A stretch of 64,000 nucleotides of DNA from Propionibacteriales bacterium. GTDB lineage: Bacteria > Actinomycetota > Actinomycetes > Propionibacteriales > Nocardioidaceae. The notes below the pieces were generated by a model. That model did not search any database. It was not told the origin of the DNA and saw only the letters and a program-made list of their open reading frames with translations. The stretch is from assembly GCA_009377795.1 (NCBI GenBank), contig WHTJ01000002.1, forward strand, positions 62,001 to 126,000. The letters are read 5' to 3'. Below are positions 43,186-52,085 of the stretch, in pieces. Each line of letters opens with the position of its first letter. Position 1 is the first letter of the stretch. The translations under genes and the position numbers were made by a program.

Positions 43186-44139
43186 ATGGCTGAGATGGTC
43201 GAGTTCCCGGGTCCGGGCCGCGGCGGCCCGACCCGCGACGTACTCGAGGTCTGGGCGGGGACCCGGCGCAGGTCGGGCCTGGCGCCGTTCGTCGACGGGC
43301 TCCGGCTGCTGGTACGCGACCCGTTCGCGCTGGTCGGGCTGGTGATCATCGCGGTCTTCTTCCTGGTCGCGGCGCTGTCCGGGTTCCTGGCGCCGTACGA
43401 CCCGTACGAGGCCCTGCCGACTCCCGAGGGAGAGCTGGCGCGACTGGAGACACCGTCGGGCGACCACTGGCTGGGTACGACGGCGTTCGGGAACGACGTG
43501 CTGTCCCAGCTCCTGGTCGGAACCCGGGTCGCCTTCATCGTCGGCATCTCGGCGGCGATCGTCGTCGGGATCATCAGTACTCTCCTCGGCCTGCTGTCGG
43601 GGTACTACGGCCGCTACGTGGACGACGTCATCATGCGGGCGACGGATGTCGCGTTGAGCATTCCGACGCTGCCGATCGCGATCGTCGCGGTCGCGATCCT
43701 CGGGGCCAGCCTCCGCAACATCATCCTGGTCGTCGTACTGCTCTTCTGGCGCAACGGCGCACGCATCGTCCGCTCGGTCGTGCTTACGGAGAAGGAGAAG
43801 GTGTACGTCCAGGCGGCACGTGCGGCCGGGGCGTCGCACCTGTACATCATGCGGGTGCACATCCTGCCGAACGTGATCCCGGTGGCCTTCCTCTGGATGA
43901 CGATGTCCGTGGCGTTCGCCATTCTCGCCGAGGCGAGCCTGAGCTTCATCGGCCTCGGCGACCCGAACGCCATGAGCTGGGGACAGATGCTCAACCTGGC
44001 GTTCACCGAGGGCTCGATCCGCACGGCCTGGTGGTGGGTGCTCCCGCCGTCGCTGTGCCTCGTCTTTCTGATCTCGTCCATCTACGTGGTCGGCCGGGCG
44101 TGGGAAGAGAAGACCAACCCGCGGCTGCGGAGGAGGTAG
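43186..44139 (+). CDS. Peptide-type ABC permease, DppC/OppC-like
   Basis: 317 residues, six transmembrane segments after a cytosolic N-terminus. Landmarks: LAPYDPYEALP, HWLGTTAFGNDVLSQLLVGTRVAFIVG (~104-130), EAA loop YVQAARAAGASHLYIMRVHILPNVIPV, and LSFIGLGDPNAMSWGQML near the end. GGAGG ribosome site. Slightly unusual is a charged N-terminal extension of ~40 residues. Confidence 0.93.
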   Translation: MAEMVEFPGPGRGGPTRDVLEVWAGTRRRSGLAPFVDGLRLLVRDPFALVGLVIIAVFFLVAALSGFLAPYDPYEALPTPEGELARLETPSGDHWLGTTAFGNDVLSQLLVGTRVAFIVGISAAIVVGIISTLLGLLSGYYGRYVDDVIMRATDVALSIPTLPIAIVAVAILGASLRNIILVVVLLFWRNGARIVRSVVLTEKEKVYVQAARAAGASHLYIMRVHILPNVIPVAFLWMTMSVAFAILAEASLSFIGLGDPNAMSWGQMLNLAFTEGSIRTAWWWVLPPSLCLVFLISSIYVVGRAWEEKTNPRLRRR

Positions 44140-44140
44140 C

Positions 44141-45211
44141 GTGCCGGCACAACCCACGGCCACCGCTTCGGCGGCGCCCATCTCGGACCGGCCACCGGTC
44201 TCCTTGCGGGTATCCGGGCTTCGGGTCGGCTACCGCGTGGAGCAGGGCCACCTGCGGGCGGTGGACGGAGTCGACCTGGAGGTGAACCCGGGTGAGTCGC
44301 TGGGGCTCGTGGGCGAGTCCGGGTGCGGAAAAAGCACGGTAGGCAAGGCGATTCTGCGTCTTCTCCCAGAGGATGCGAGGGTCGAGGGACGGGTCCTGCT
44401 CGATGGCGACGACGTCCTGCGGATGTCCGCCCGGCAGCTGCGGCAGATCCGATGGACGAAGCTGGCGCTCGTGACCCAGAGCGCGATGAACGCGCTCGAC
44501 CCGGTCTACCGGATCGGCGACCAGATCGCGGAGTCGATCGTCGCCCACGAGGACCTGGACCGGCGGCAGGCGTGGCGCCGCGCGGAGGAGCTGTTCACGC
44601 TCGTGGGAATCCCGCAGGAGCGGCTGCGGGACTACCCGCATCAGTTCAGCGGCGGCATGCGACAGCGCGCGGTGATCGCGATGGCGCTCAGCCTGAACGC
44701 CGGTCTGCTGCTGGCCGACGAGCCGACGACGGCGCTCGACTCGATCATGCAGGACCAGGTACTCGCGCAGATCCAGCGGCTGCAACGAGAGCTCAGCCGT
44801 TCGATGATCCTGGTGACGCACGACATAGCGGTGGTCGCCGAGACCTGCGAGAAGGTCGCGGTGATGTACGCCGGGCGGATCACCGAGAGCGGTCCGACCG
44901 CTGCCGTGCTGGCGACGCCGTACCACCCGTACACGATGGGCCTACGCAACGCCTTCCCCACCATCGACGGCGACCGGCGGGAACTGATCTCGATCCCGGG
45001 CAACCTCCCGAACCTCCTCGACCCTCCGACCGGCTGCCGGTTCGCGTCCCGCTGCCCGTTCAGCACCGACCACTGCCGCGAGGTGGACCCGCCTCTGATC
45101 GAGGTGGGCCCCGGGCATCTCTCCGCCTGCCATTACCCGGACCAGGCGGCGGCGTTCCGCGATCGGGCCGCGCAGCGGTCGACATGGACGACGGACCCGG
45201 GGGGTGGCTGA
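44141..45211 (+). CDS. Peptide-type ABC ATPase, DppD/OppD-like
   Basis: 356 residues. Walker A GESGCGKST (~64), signature SGGMRQRAVIAMAL (~168), Walker B LLLADEPTTALD (~190), His switch VTHD (~227). C-terminal oligopeptide/dipeptide extension with the Cys pair in GCRFASRCPFSTDHCREVDPPL, which may hold an iron-sulfur site in this family. GTG start 1 nt after DppC, preceded by AGGAGG. Couples ATP hydrolysis to uptake. Confidence 0.94.
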   Translation: MPAQPTATASAAPISDRPPVSLRVSGLRVGYRVEQGHLRAVDGVDLEVNPGESLGLVGESGCGKSTVGKAILRLLPEDARVEGRVLLDGDDVLRMSARQLRQIRWTKLALVTQSAMNALDPVYRIGDQIAESIVAHEDLDRRQAWRRAEELFTLVGIPQERLRDYPHQFSGGMRQRAVIAMALSLNAGLLLADEPTTALDSIMQDQVLAQIQRLQRELSRSMILVTHDIAVVAETCEKVAVMYAGRITESGPTAAVLATPYHPYTMGLRNAFPTIDGDRRELISIPGNLPNLLDPPTGCRFASRCPFSTDHCREVDPPLIEVGPGHLSACHYPDQAAAFRDRAAQRSTWTTDPGGG

Positions 45212-45213
45212 CG

Positions 45214-46164
45214 ATGGCGTCACCGGTGGTCGAGGTCCAGGGTCTCGTCAAGCACTTCACCCTCGGCGGTGGAGTCGTCGCGTCCATGCTCGGGAGGAGC
45301 CCGCGCGTGGTCAAGGCCGTCGACGGCGTCGACCTCACCATCGGCCGGAGCGAGGTGTTCGGGCTGGTGGGCGAGAGCGGGTCCGGGAAGTCCACGCTCG
45401 GGATGACCCTGGTCAAGCTCTACCAGCCAACGGAGGGCAGCATCTCCTTCCGTGGCCGCGACGTCACCCGGATCGCGGGTTCGGCGCTCAAGACCTATCG
45501 CAAGGACGCGCAGATCATCTTCCAGGACCCGTACGGGTCGCTGAACCCGCGACTGTCCGTCGCGCAGGTCGTGGAGGAGCCGCTGCGGATCCACGGCGTC
45601 AGCGACGACGCCGAGCGCGGCACGAAGGTGGTGGAGGCGCTCGACCGGGTCCGGGTTCCGGCCGCCGAGTATCTCGACCGCTATCCGCACGAGCTCTCCG
45701 GCGGTCTGCGGCAGCGGATCGCGATCGCCCGCGCGATCGTGCTGGAGCCGGAGTTCATCGTCGCCGACGAGCCCGTCTCCATGCTCGATGTGTCAATCCA
45801 AGCAGGAATTCTTGAGCTGCTCGAACGGCTGTCGCGGGAGCTCGGTCTCGCGGTGCTGTACGTGTCGCACGACATCGCGACCGTTCGCTACATCTGCGAC
45901 CGGGTGGCCGTGATGTACCTCGGCAGGTTCGTCGAGTACGGCGACACGGAGACCGTGATCGCGAGACCGGGCCATCCGTACACCAAGCGGTTGATGGCCG
46001 CCGTACCGTCCGTCGACCCCGCCTCGCAGCGCACCCGCGTGGACGCGCATCCGGACCCATCCGGATCGGACACTGCCGGCGCGGCCACCGAGACCTGCAC
46101 CCACGAGGAGCCGCACTGGGAGGAGGTGGAGCCCGAGCACTACGTCGCCTGTCCTCTCCACTGA
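45214..46164 (+). CDS. Peptide-type ABC ATPase, DppF/OppF-like
   Basis: 316 residues. Walker A GESGSGKST (~53), Q-loop IIFQDPYGSLNP, signature LSGGLRQRIAIARAI (~162), Walker B FIVADEPVSMLD (~184), VSHD switch. The C-terminus lacks the usual second Cys-rich motif in full and ends acidic (ATETCTHEEPHWEEVEPEHYVACPLH). ATG 2 nt after the DppD stop. Pairs with DppD as a heterodimeric motor. Confidence 0.93.
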   Translation: MASPVVEVQGLVKHFTLGGGVVASMLGRSPRVVKAVDGVDLTIGRSEVFGLVGESGSGKSTLGMTLVKLYQPTEGSISFRGRDVTRIAGSALKTYRKDAQIIFQDPYGSLNPRLSVAQVVEEPLRIHGVSDDAERGTKVVEALDRVRVPAAEYLDRYPHELSGGLRQRIAIARAIVLEPEFIVADEPVSMLDVSIQAGILELLERLSRELGLAVLYVSHDIATVRYICDRVAVMYLGRFVEYGDTETVIARPGHPYTKRLMAAVPSVDPASQRTRVDAHPDPSGSDTAGAATETCTHEEPHWEEVEPEHYVACPLH

Positions 46165-46185
46165 CCACCAGGAGGCCCAGAACGC

Positions 46186-48054
46186 ATGACCGTGAAGCCG
46201 ATTCCCGCAAGCCTCGAGAAACTGCACGGCTACAGCCGTGGGCCGGACACCTCGGACTACGTCCTGATTCGTGACGTGATGGTCCCGATGCGAGACGGTG
46301 TGCGGCTGGGTACAGACCTCTACCTGCCGGCACAGGACGGCCGGCCGGCTCCTGGCAAGTTCCCCGCGATCCTGGACCGTACGCCGTACGACAAGGTGCC
46401 GAGAGCGCCGGCCGCGAACGATCCGGAGTACTTCGCGCGGCGGGGATACGTCTTCGTGTTCCAGGACAGCCGCGGGCACGGGACGTCGGAGGGCGAGTTC
46501 TCGATCTACGTGGACGAGGGCAGGGACGGCTACGACACGGTCGAGTGGATCGCGCAGCAGGACTGGTCGAACGGCGACGTCGCCACCAGCGGTTATTCCT
46601 ACGACGCGGCCACCCAGAACGCGCTGGCCCGGGAGGCACCGCCCCACCTCCGAGCCATGTTCCCGGCCTTCGGCACCTCCAACTACCGCAACGACTGCGC
46701 CGGCCATGGTGGCGCCTTTCGCCTTGCACACAATCTGAACTACACCCTCGTACACGCGCTCAGCGACCACCGGGCGAAAACGGACCCGGACGTCGTGGCC
46801 CACATCTCCGACGCGTGGACGAAGCTCCGCCAGTGGCTGACGACCCCGATGTCGAAGCACCTACGGCTGTTCCGGGAGGTGCCGCACGCGGAGGAGTGGT
46901 ACCGGGCGTGGCTGGACCATCCGGACCTGGACGACTACTGGAAGCAGAACGGCTACTACTTCGAAGGTTTCCACGAGAGCTACCCGGACGTGCCCGGCTT
47001 CCTCATGGGCGGATACTACGACTTCCTGACGCTCGGCACCGTGCGGAACTATGCCGGGCTCTCGGAGCTCAAGGACTCCCCGCAGTTCCTGCTCCTCGGC
47101 CCGTGGTGTCACGGCCCACTGAACGCGCGCAAGACCTGGCAGGGCGTGGTGGACTTCGGCGCCGACGCGTACATCGACTGGACGCCGATCCGGCTCGCGT
47201 TCTTCGACCACTTCCTCAAGGGGATGGACACCGGACTGTTCGACGAGGAGTCGTCGGTGCACGTCTTCGTCGGTGGCGGTGGCAGCGGACGGAAGGACCC
47301 GCAGGGACGTCTGGACCACGGCGGCTACTGGATCAGTGCGCCGTCGTGGCCGCCCCCGGATTCGGAGACCCGCGAGCTCTACCTGCATCCCGGCGGAGGG
47401 TTGCGGCAGGCGCCGCCGGAGGCGGACGGCAGCGGCACGACGTACGCCTACGACCCGGCCGACCCGTGTCCTCAGGTCGGCGGCGACTACACGTACTCCT
47501 TCACCCGCAAGGACTTTCCCCGGATGGGTGCACAGGACCAGGTAAGTCACCCGGACTTCCCCGGATGCACCGACGAGCTGCCGCTGGCGGCCCGGCCGGA
47601 CGTGCTGGTGTTCGAGACCGACCCGCTGGAGGAGGACGTCGAGGTGGCCGGGCGGCTGACGGTGGAGCTGCACGTCAGCACGGACGCTCCGGACACCGAC
47701 TTCACGGCCAAGCTCATCGACCAGTACCCACCGAGCGCGGACTACCCGGGTGGGTTCGCCCTGATCCTCCAGGACTCGATCGTGCGACTTCGGTACAGGA
47801 ACGGTCTGGAGAAGGCGGACTTCGCCGAGCCCGGGAGCGTGGTGCCGGTGACCATCGACCTCTGGATGACTGGGAACCGGTTCGTCAAGGGGCACCGGAT
47901 CAGGCTCGACATCTCGAGCAGCAACTATCCGACGTACGACCCGAACCCGAACACCGGCGAGCCGATCGGGTACCACACCCACACCCGGGTCGCGCACAAC
48001 ACCGTGTACCACGACGCGGAGAGGCCGTCGAAGCTGCTGCTGCCGGTCAGGTAG
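46186..48054 (+). CDS. CocE/NonD family hydrolase (X-Pro dipeptidyl-peptidase-like), copy 1
   Basis: 622 residues, usual size for CocE-type serine hydrolases. N-terminal alpha/beta-hydrolase domain with nucleophile Ser138 in SGYSYDAATQ, HGTSEGEF and the DSRGHG segment; WCHGPLNARK contains the likely catalytic His region; C-terminal jelly-roll (VFETDPLEEDVEVAGRLTVELHVSTDAPDTDF). No signal peptide, so cytosolic. Family members cleave esters (cocaine esterase), beta-lactam side-chain amides or X-Pro peptides. Last gene of the ABC operon, with GGAGG ahead of ATG 46186; the 3' end overlaps the convergent MFS gene by 8 bp. Strengthens the view that the imported molecule is hydrolysed twice. Confidence 0.9.
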   Translation: MTVKPIPASLEKLHGYSRGPDTSDYVLIRDVMVPMRDGVRLGTDLYLPAQDGRPAPGKFPAILDRTPYDKVPRAPAANDPEYFARRGYVFVFQDSRGHGTSEGEFSIYVDEGRDGYDTVEWIAQQDWSNGDVATSGYSYDAATQNALAREAPPHLRAMFPAFGTSNYRNDCAGHGGAFRLAHNLNYTLVHALSDHRAKTDPDVVAHISDAWTKLRQWLTTPMSKHLRLFREVPHAEEWYRAWLDHPDLDDYWKQNGYYFEGFHESYPDVPGFLMGGYYDFLTLGTVRNYAGLSELKDSPQFLLLGPWCHGPLNARKTWQGVVDFGADAYIDWTPIRLAFFDHFLKGMDTGLFDEESSVHVFVGGGGSGRKDPQGRLDHGGYWISAPSWPPPDSETRELYLHPGGGLRQAPPEADGSGTTYAYDPADPCPQVGGDYTYSFTRKDFPRMGAQDQVSHPDFPGCTDELPLAARPDVLVFETDPLEEDVEVAGRLTVELHVSTDAPDTDFTAKLIDQYPPSADYPGGFALILQDSIVRLRYRNGLEKADFAEPGSVVPVTIDLWMTGNRFVKGHRIRLDISSSNYPTYDPNPNTGEPIGYHTHTRVAHNTVYHDAERPSKLLLPVR

Positions 48055-49291
48055 GCACGTTCTCCGGCACCGGCTCCGCGGTACCGGCGGTGAGCCGCCA
48101 CACCGCCGGTACCGCCATCGTGGCCACCGCCACGACCGCGTAGAGGATGGCACCGCCGATCACGACTCGGCGCACGTCCACCAGCCCGGCAAGCGGGCCG
48201 GCGATGACCTGACCCACGGGCAGGGCGACGAAGGACCCCAAGGCGTCGTACGACGCCACCCGGGAGAGCCGGTCGATCGGTACGTGCTGCTGCAGCGACG
48301 TCTCCCAGTTGACACTGAACAGCTCCAGGCCGACTCCCGCGAGCAGCGCGGCCAGCGCCAGTATCAGTACTCCCGGAGACCACCCCAACACCGCCATCGG
48401 GAGTGCGAGTACGGCGGCGCCGAGCATCCCGACGCGCATCGGATGTCTCCATCGCAGCCGCAGCAGCAGGACGATCCCCACCATGGCGCCCGCACCCTCC
48501 GCGGCCAGCACGAGGCCCCATCCGTCCGGGCCGAAGGTCGAGTCGGCGATCACCGGCCCGAGGGTGAACCAGGCGCCGGCGTGGATCGCGTTGAGCACGC
48601 CGAACGCCAGCACGACCACCCAGACCCAGGTACGCGAGACGAACTCCGACCACCCCTGACTGAGCTCGCGGATCATCGACATCGGTGCCGCGCGGTGTCG
48701 ACTCGCAAGCCGGAGCCGGGCGAACACCGCCGCGCCGACGAGATAGGTCATCGCATTGGCACCCAGCCCCCAACCCGCGCCCACGGTGGCGACGAGGATC
48801 CCGCCGACCGCGGGGCCGACCATGAACGCCATGGTCCGCCCCGCGGCCGCCAAGGCGTTCGCCTGCTGCCACTGGTCACGCTCGGGGATGAGCAGCGGCA
48901 CCATCGCCTGCATCGCCGGGAACGTGAACGCGGCGACGATGCCCTGTATCGCCTCGATCACCATCAGACCGGCCACCGTCGCGTTGCCGCTGATGACCAG
49001 GGCTGCGGCGCCGGCCTGCGCCACGCCGGACAAAGTCCCGGCGACAATCAGGACATGGTGACGGGCGAAACGATCGGCGATCACCCCGCCGAACAGCAGG
49101 AAGACGACCTGCGGGATGCTGCGTGCGGCAAGCACAAGGCCGAGGCCGCTCGGTCCGCCGCCGATGTGGAGTACGGCGAACGCGACCGCCACCGGGGCCA
49201 TCGCGTTGCCGAACAGCATGACCGTCCGGCCGACGATGAAATAGCGGAAGCCCGAATTTGCGAACGGGCGAAATGAATCCTCCCAGGTCAC
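48047..49291 (-). CDS. MFS transporter (drug-efflux / MFS_3-like)
   Basis: 414 residues, twelve transmembrane helices, with FGGVIADRFARHHVLI (loop 2-3 motif) and a long central loop ELSQGWSEFVSRTWVW typical of the group of ArsR-linked efflux proteins. GTG start at 49291 overlaps the ArsR stop (GTGA), so the regulator and transporter are one coupled unit. This pair looks independent of the catabolic island and probably exports a toxic compound. Confidence 0.88.
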   Translation of the reverse strand: MTWEDSFRPFANSGFRYFIVGRTVMLFGNAMAPVAVAFAVLHIGGGPSGLGLVLAARSIPQVVFLLFGGVIADRFARHHVLIVAGTLSGVAQAGAAALVISGNATVAGLMVIEAIQGIVAAFTFPAMQAMVPLLIPERDQWQQANALAAAGRTMAFMVGPAVGGILVATVGAGWGLGANAMTYLVGAAVFARLRLASRHRAAPMSMIRELSQGWSEFVSRTWVWVVVLAFGVLNAIHAGAWFTLGPVIADSTFGPDGWGLVLAAEGAGAMVGIVLLLRLRWRHPMRVGMLGAAVLALPMAVLGWSPGVLILALAALLAGVGLELFSVNWETSLQQHVPIDRLSRVASYDALGSFVALPVGQVIAGPLAGLVDVRRVVIGGAILYAVVAVATMAVPAVWRLTAGTAEPVPENVPT

Positions 49292-49800
49292 GCGTTCCGC
49301 TCCATCTCGAACAATGCGACCGTCGCGGAGACCCGCGTCGTACCCTTCGACCGCGGCGGCCGGGCGACCTCGTGCAGCCGGGCCATCGACTCGTCCACCT
49401 GCCGGACGATCTCCCGCCACTCGGCGCGCGGTACCCACAGCTCGGCGTCGGTGGTGCCTCCCTTCGACCCGGCGCGCCGATCGGCCGACCGGCGTACGAG
49501 CTCGCCGGCGAGCGCCTCCGCGAAGAGCCGCCGTTCGGATTCGTCGCCACCACGAGCACGTGGCCTCGACACGTCGTACCGGTAACGCTTGGCGAGCCCG
49601 CCGCGCACCCGCTCCTGGCCCTCCTCCACGACCAGGTCGGCCGCGAGCAGGGTGCGCAGGTGGTACGACGCGTTGGCGTGCGTGATGTCGAGCTCGCGGG
49701 CGAGCTCCGCGGCGCTCATCGGCGTACCGGTCAGGAGCGACAGCATCCGCAACCGCAACGGATGGGCGAGTGCTCGGAGCGCGGATACCTCCAAAGACAT
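49288..49800 (-). CDS. ArsR-family (HTH_20-type) transcriptional regulator
   Basis: 170 residues. N-terminal winged helix: MSLEVSALRALAHPLRLRMLSLLTG, MSAAELARELDITHANASYHLRTLLAADLV, then a basic wing ERVRGGLAKRYRYDV. No Cys metal site is visible, so it is not a metal sensor of the classic kind. The ATG at 49800 is set by homology; longer starts would run into the operator. Probable autorepressor through the palindrome at 49833, controlling the MFS gene. Confidence 0.9.
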   Translation of the reverse strand: MSLEVSALRALAHPLRLRMLSLLTGTPMSAAELARELDITHANASYHLRTLLAADLVVEEGQERVRGGLAKRYRYDVSRPRARGGDESERRLFAEALAGELVRRSADRRAGSKGGTTDAELWVPRAEWREIVRQVDESMARLHEVARPPRSKGTTRVSATVALFEMERNA

Positions 49801-49832
49801 GTTGGGGAGTCTACGGCGTTCGGCCGAGACTC

Positions 49833-49848
49833 TCAAAGAGTTCTTTGA
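49833..49848. promoter_or_regulatory. Palindromic operator of the ArsR/MFS unit
   Basis: TCAAAGAGTTCTTTGA: perfect 7-bp arms TCAAAGA/TCTTTGA around GT. It lies 33 nt upstream of the ArsR start and 27 nt before the divergent csaA start, so it can serve both. TCAAAGA..TCTTTGA palindromes are typical binding sites of this ArsR subgroup. Confidence 0.75.
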
Positions 49849-49874
49849 TGGTGGACGTCGCTAGGGTCCTGCAC

Positions 49875-50219
49875 ATGGACGCAGCACCGAAACCAGACGC
49901 GCCCGAGGCGTTCTTCGCGGTCGACATGCGGGTCGGGCGGATCGTCGACGTCATGCCGTTCCCCGAGGCCCGCAAGCCGGCCTGGAAGCTGCGGATCGAC
50001 TTCGGCCCACTGGGCGAGCGCCAGACCAGTGCCCAGATCACGCATTACGCGGCCGACGAGCTGACCGGTCGCCCGGTGGTCTGCGCGGTCAACCTCGGCG
50101 ACAAGCGGATCGCGGGGTTCACCAGCGAGTGCCTGGTGCTCGGCGCGATCGGGGACGACGGCGTCGTCCGCCTGCTGCGCCCCGACGACTGCGCACGGCC
50201 CGGCGAGCCGATCTCGTGA
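49875..50219 (+). CDS. csaA: CsaA-like tRNA-binding-domain protein
   Basis: 114 residues, the whole protein being one OB-fold tRNA-binding domain: FFAVDMRVGRIVDVMPFPEARKPAWKLRIDFGPLGERQTSAQITHYAADEL..RPVVCAVNLGDKRIAGFTSECLVLGA. CsaA is a small dimeric protein with chaperone-like, export-related activity. ATG at 49875. Divergent from ArsR; its 3' end is followed by a copy of the 25-bp repeat. Function in this organism is inferred only from family. Confidence 0.88.
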   Translation: MDAAPKPDAPEAFFAVDMRVGRIVDVMPFPEARKPAWKLRIDFGPLGERQTSAQITHYAADELTGRPVVCAVNLGDKRIAGFTSECLVLGAIGDDGVVRLLRPDDCARPGEPIS

Positions 50220-50236
50220 GCCCGACGGTCACCCTC

Positions 50237-50261
50237 TCGTGCCGAGATTGCACATCTGGCC
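50237..50261 (+). repeat. Interspersed 25-bp repeat, copy after csaA
   Basis: TCGTGCCGAGATTGCACATC followed by TGGCC, one mismatch from the consensus. It lies 17 nt after the csaA stop. As at the other sites, it is intergenic and on the 3' side of a gene. Confidence 0.7.
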
Positions 50262-50320
50262 GAGGCGAACCGATCGCCTGATCCGCCGCCCGGCGGCGGT
50301 CGCCTGATCCGCGAGCCAGA

Positions 50321-50340
50321 CATCATGCACGATGCTTGAT
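50321..50340. promoter_or_regulatory. Operator-like dyad before the ThDP enzyme
   Basis: CATCATGCACGATGCTTGAT. CATC and GATG arms flank ATGCAC. The 9-mer ATGCACGAT (50325-50333) is identical to one at 34352-34360. It lies ~40 nt upstream of the start codon and close to a possible TTGATA box. Confidence 0.6.
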
Positions 50341-50378
50341 AAGCTGGCTCTCCCTGTGCGTCCGCGAGAGGAGCCTCC

Positions 50379-52070
50379 ATGCCCACGATGTCCGGAGCGG
50401 AGTACATGGCCCGCACCTTCGAGGCGTACGGCGTCTCGGCGGTCTTCCTGGTCCCGACGATCCTCGTGCACACGCTGTACGAGATGGAGAACAGGACCGA
50501 CATCAAGCGGATCGTGACCCACGGCGAGAAGTCCGCGGCCTACATGGCCGACGGGTACGCCCGAGCCACCGGACGCCCGGGCGTCTGCGCGGCGCAGAAC
50601 GTCGGCGCCGCCAACCTGGCCGCCGCGCTGCGCGACCCGTACCTCGGCTGCTCCCCGGTCGTCGCGTTCACCGGCGGCCCGTTCGACTGGAGCCGCGGCC
50701 GGCACACCTACCAGGAGATCGAGGACTTCCCGCTCTACAAGCCGGTCACGCACTGGAGCGGCCAGGTGTTCGAGGCCCAGCGTCTCCCGGACATGTTCGC
50801 GCAGGCGTTCCGGGCCGCCTGTGTGGGCAAGCCCGGCCCCACCCACCTCGAGCTGGCCGGTCACATGGCGGCCACCGTCGAGCAGCAGGAGTTCGAGGCG
50901 GAGATCCCCGACGACGGGCCGTTCCAGACACCGATGCTGCGGATGGCACCCGACCCGGACGCGATCGGACGCGCGGCGAGGGTCCTGCGGGACGCCGGCC
51001 GGCCGGTCATCGTCGCTGGTGGCGGTGTACGCACGTCGGGTGCGGGCGCGGAGCTCATCGCCCTGGCCGAACGGCTCGGGGCACCGGTGGCGACGTCGCT
51101 GAACGCCAAGGACACCGTGCCCGGCGATCATCGGCTGAACATCGGCGTACCCGGCCTGTACAGCCGGGCGAGCGCCAACCAGGTCCTGCTCGAGGCGGAC
51201 GTCGTCTTCTTCGTCGGAAGCCAGACCGGCAGCCAGGTCACCCTGTCCTGGGAGGTCCCGCCGCCGCAGACCCAGGTGGTTCATCTGGATATCGAGCCCT
51301 CCGAGCTCGGCCGGCACTACCCGCACACCGTCCCCGTGCTCGCCGACGCCAAGCTCGGGCTGGCGGACCTGCTCGCCGCGGTCGGCGACTTCGATGCGGG
51401 CAGCCGCGCGGCCTGGGTCGAGCGCGCCCAGGAGCTCGGCCGGCACTGGCGCGCCGACACCGCCGCCCGGTTCGAGTCCGACCAGGTGCCCATGCGTCCC
51501 GAACGGATCTGCGCGGAGCTGACCCGGCTACTGCCCGATGACGCGCTCCTGGTCTCCGACACCGGTCACGCCGGGATGTGGACGGGTGGATATGTCGACC
51601 TCACCAGCCCCGGGCAGGGCTTCATCCGGGCCGCCGGGTCCCTCGGCTGGGGGCTCCCGGCCGCGATCGGCGCCAAGATCGGCGCACCCGACCGGCCGGT
51701 CGTACTCTTCACCGGCGACGGCGGCCTGTGGTACCACCTCGGCGAGCTGGAGACCGCAGTGCGGTGGAAGGTGCCGGTGGTGATCGTGGTCAACAACAAC
51801 CGTTCGCTGAACCAGGAGATCGGCTCCTACAGCCCGGCATGGGGTGGAGAGCTGCACGGCCGGCATCACGAGCTCTGGCACTTCGAGGACATCGACCTCG
51901 CCGCGGTCGCCGAGTCGATCGGCGTGAAGGGTCTGCGGGTGAAGAAGCCGAGCGAGATGGACGGGGCGATGGAACAGGCCCTGGAGAGCGACGGCCCGGT
52001 GCTCATCGACGCGGTCAGCGACATGGAGATCATCGCGCCGAAGGGCGTCGCCGTACCCGCGACCGACTGA
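50379..52070 (+). CDS. ThDP-dependent enzyme (acetolactate synthase / benzoylformate decarboxylase-like)
   Basis: 563 residues with the standard three domains: PYR (~5-175, catalytic Glu50 in THGEKSAAYMADGYAR), central (~195-330, VIVAGGGV) and PP (~380-550, metal/ThDP motif GDGG ~446 to NNN ~472-474). It would decarboxylate or ligate a 2-keto acid. The FAD-contact features of true acetolactate synthase are weak, and no small regulatory subunit gene is present, so a catabolic decarboxylase or lyase is more likely than branched-chain biosynthesis. ATG at 50379 with GAGAGGAG upstream. Single gene under the dyad at 50321. Confidence 0.88.
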   Translation: MPTMSGAEYMARTFEAYGVSAVFLVPTILVHTLYEMENRTDIKRIVTHGEKSAAYMADGYARATGRPGVCAAQNVGAANLAAALRDPYLGCSPVVAFTGGPFDWSRGRHTYQEIEDFPLYKPVTHWSGQVFEAQRLPDMFAQAFRAACVGKPGPTHLELAGHMAATVEQQEFEAEIPDDGPFQTPMLRMAPDPDAIGRAARVLRDAGRPVIVAGGGVRTSGAGAELIALAERLGAPVATSLNAKDTVPGDHRLNIGVPGLYSRASANQVLLEADVVFFVGSQTGSQVTLSWEVPPPQTQVVHLDIEPSELGRHYPHTVPVLADAKLGLADLLAAVGDFDAGSRAAWVERAQELGRHWRADTAARFESDQVPMRPERICAELTRLLPDDALLVSDTGHAGMWTGGYVDLTSPGQGFIRAAGSLGWGLPAAIGAKIGAPDRPVVLFTGDGGLWYHLGELETAVRWKVPVVIVVNNNRSLNQEIGSYSPAWGGELHGRHHELWHFEDIDLAAVAESIGVKGLRVKKPSEMDGAMEQALESDGPVLIDAVSDMEIIAPKGVAVPATD

Positions 52071-52085
52071 CTCATGACCTGAGCA

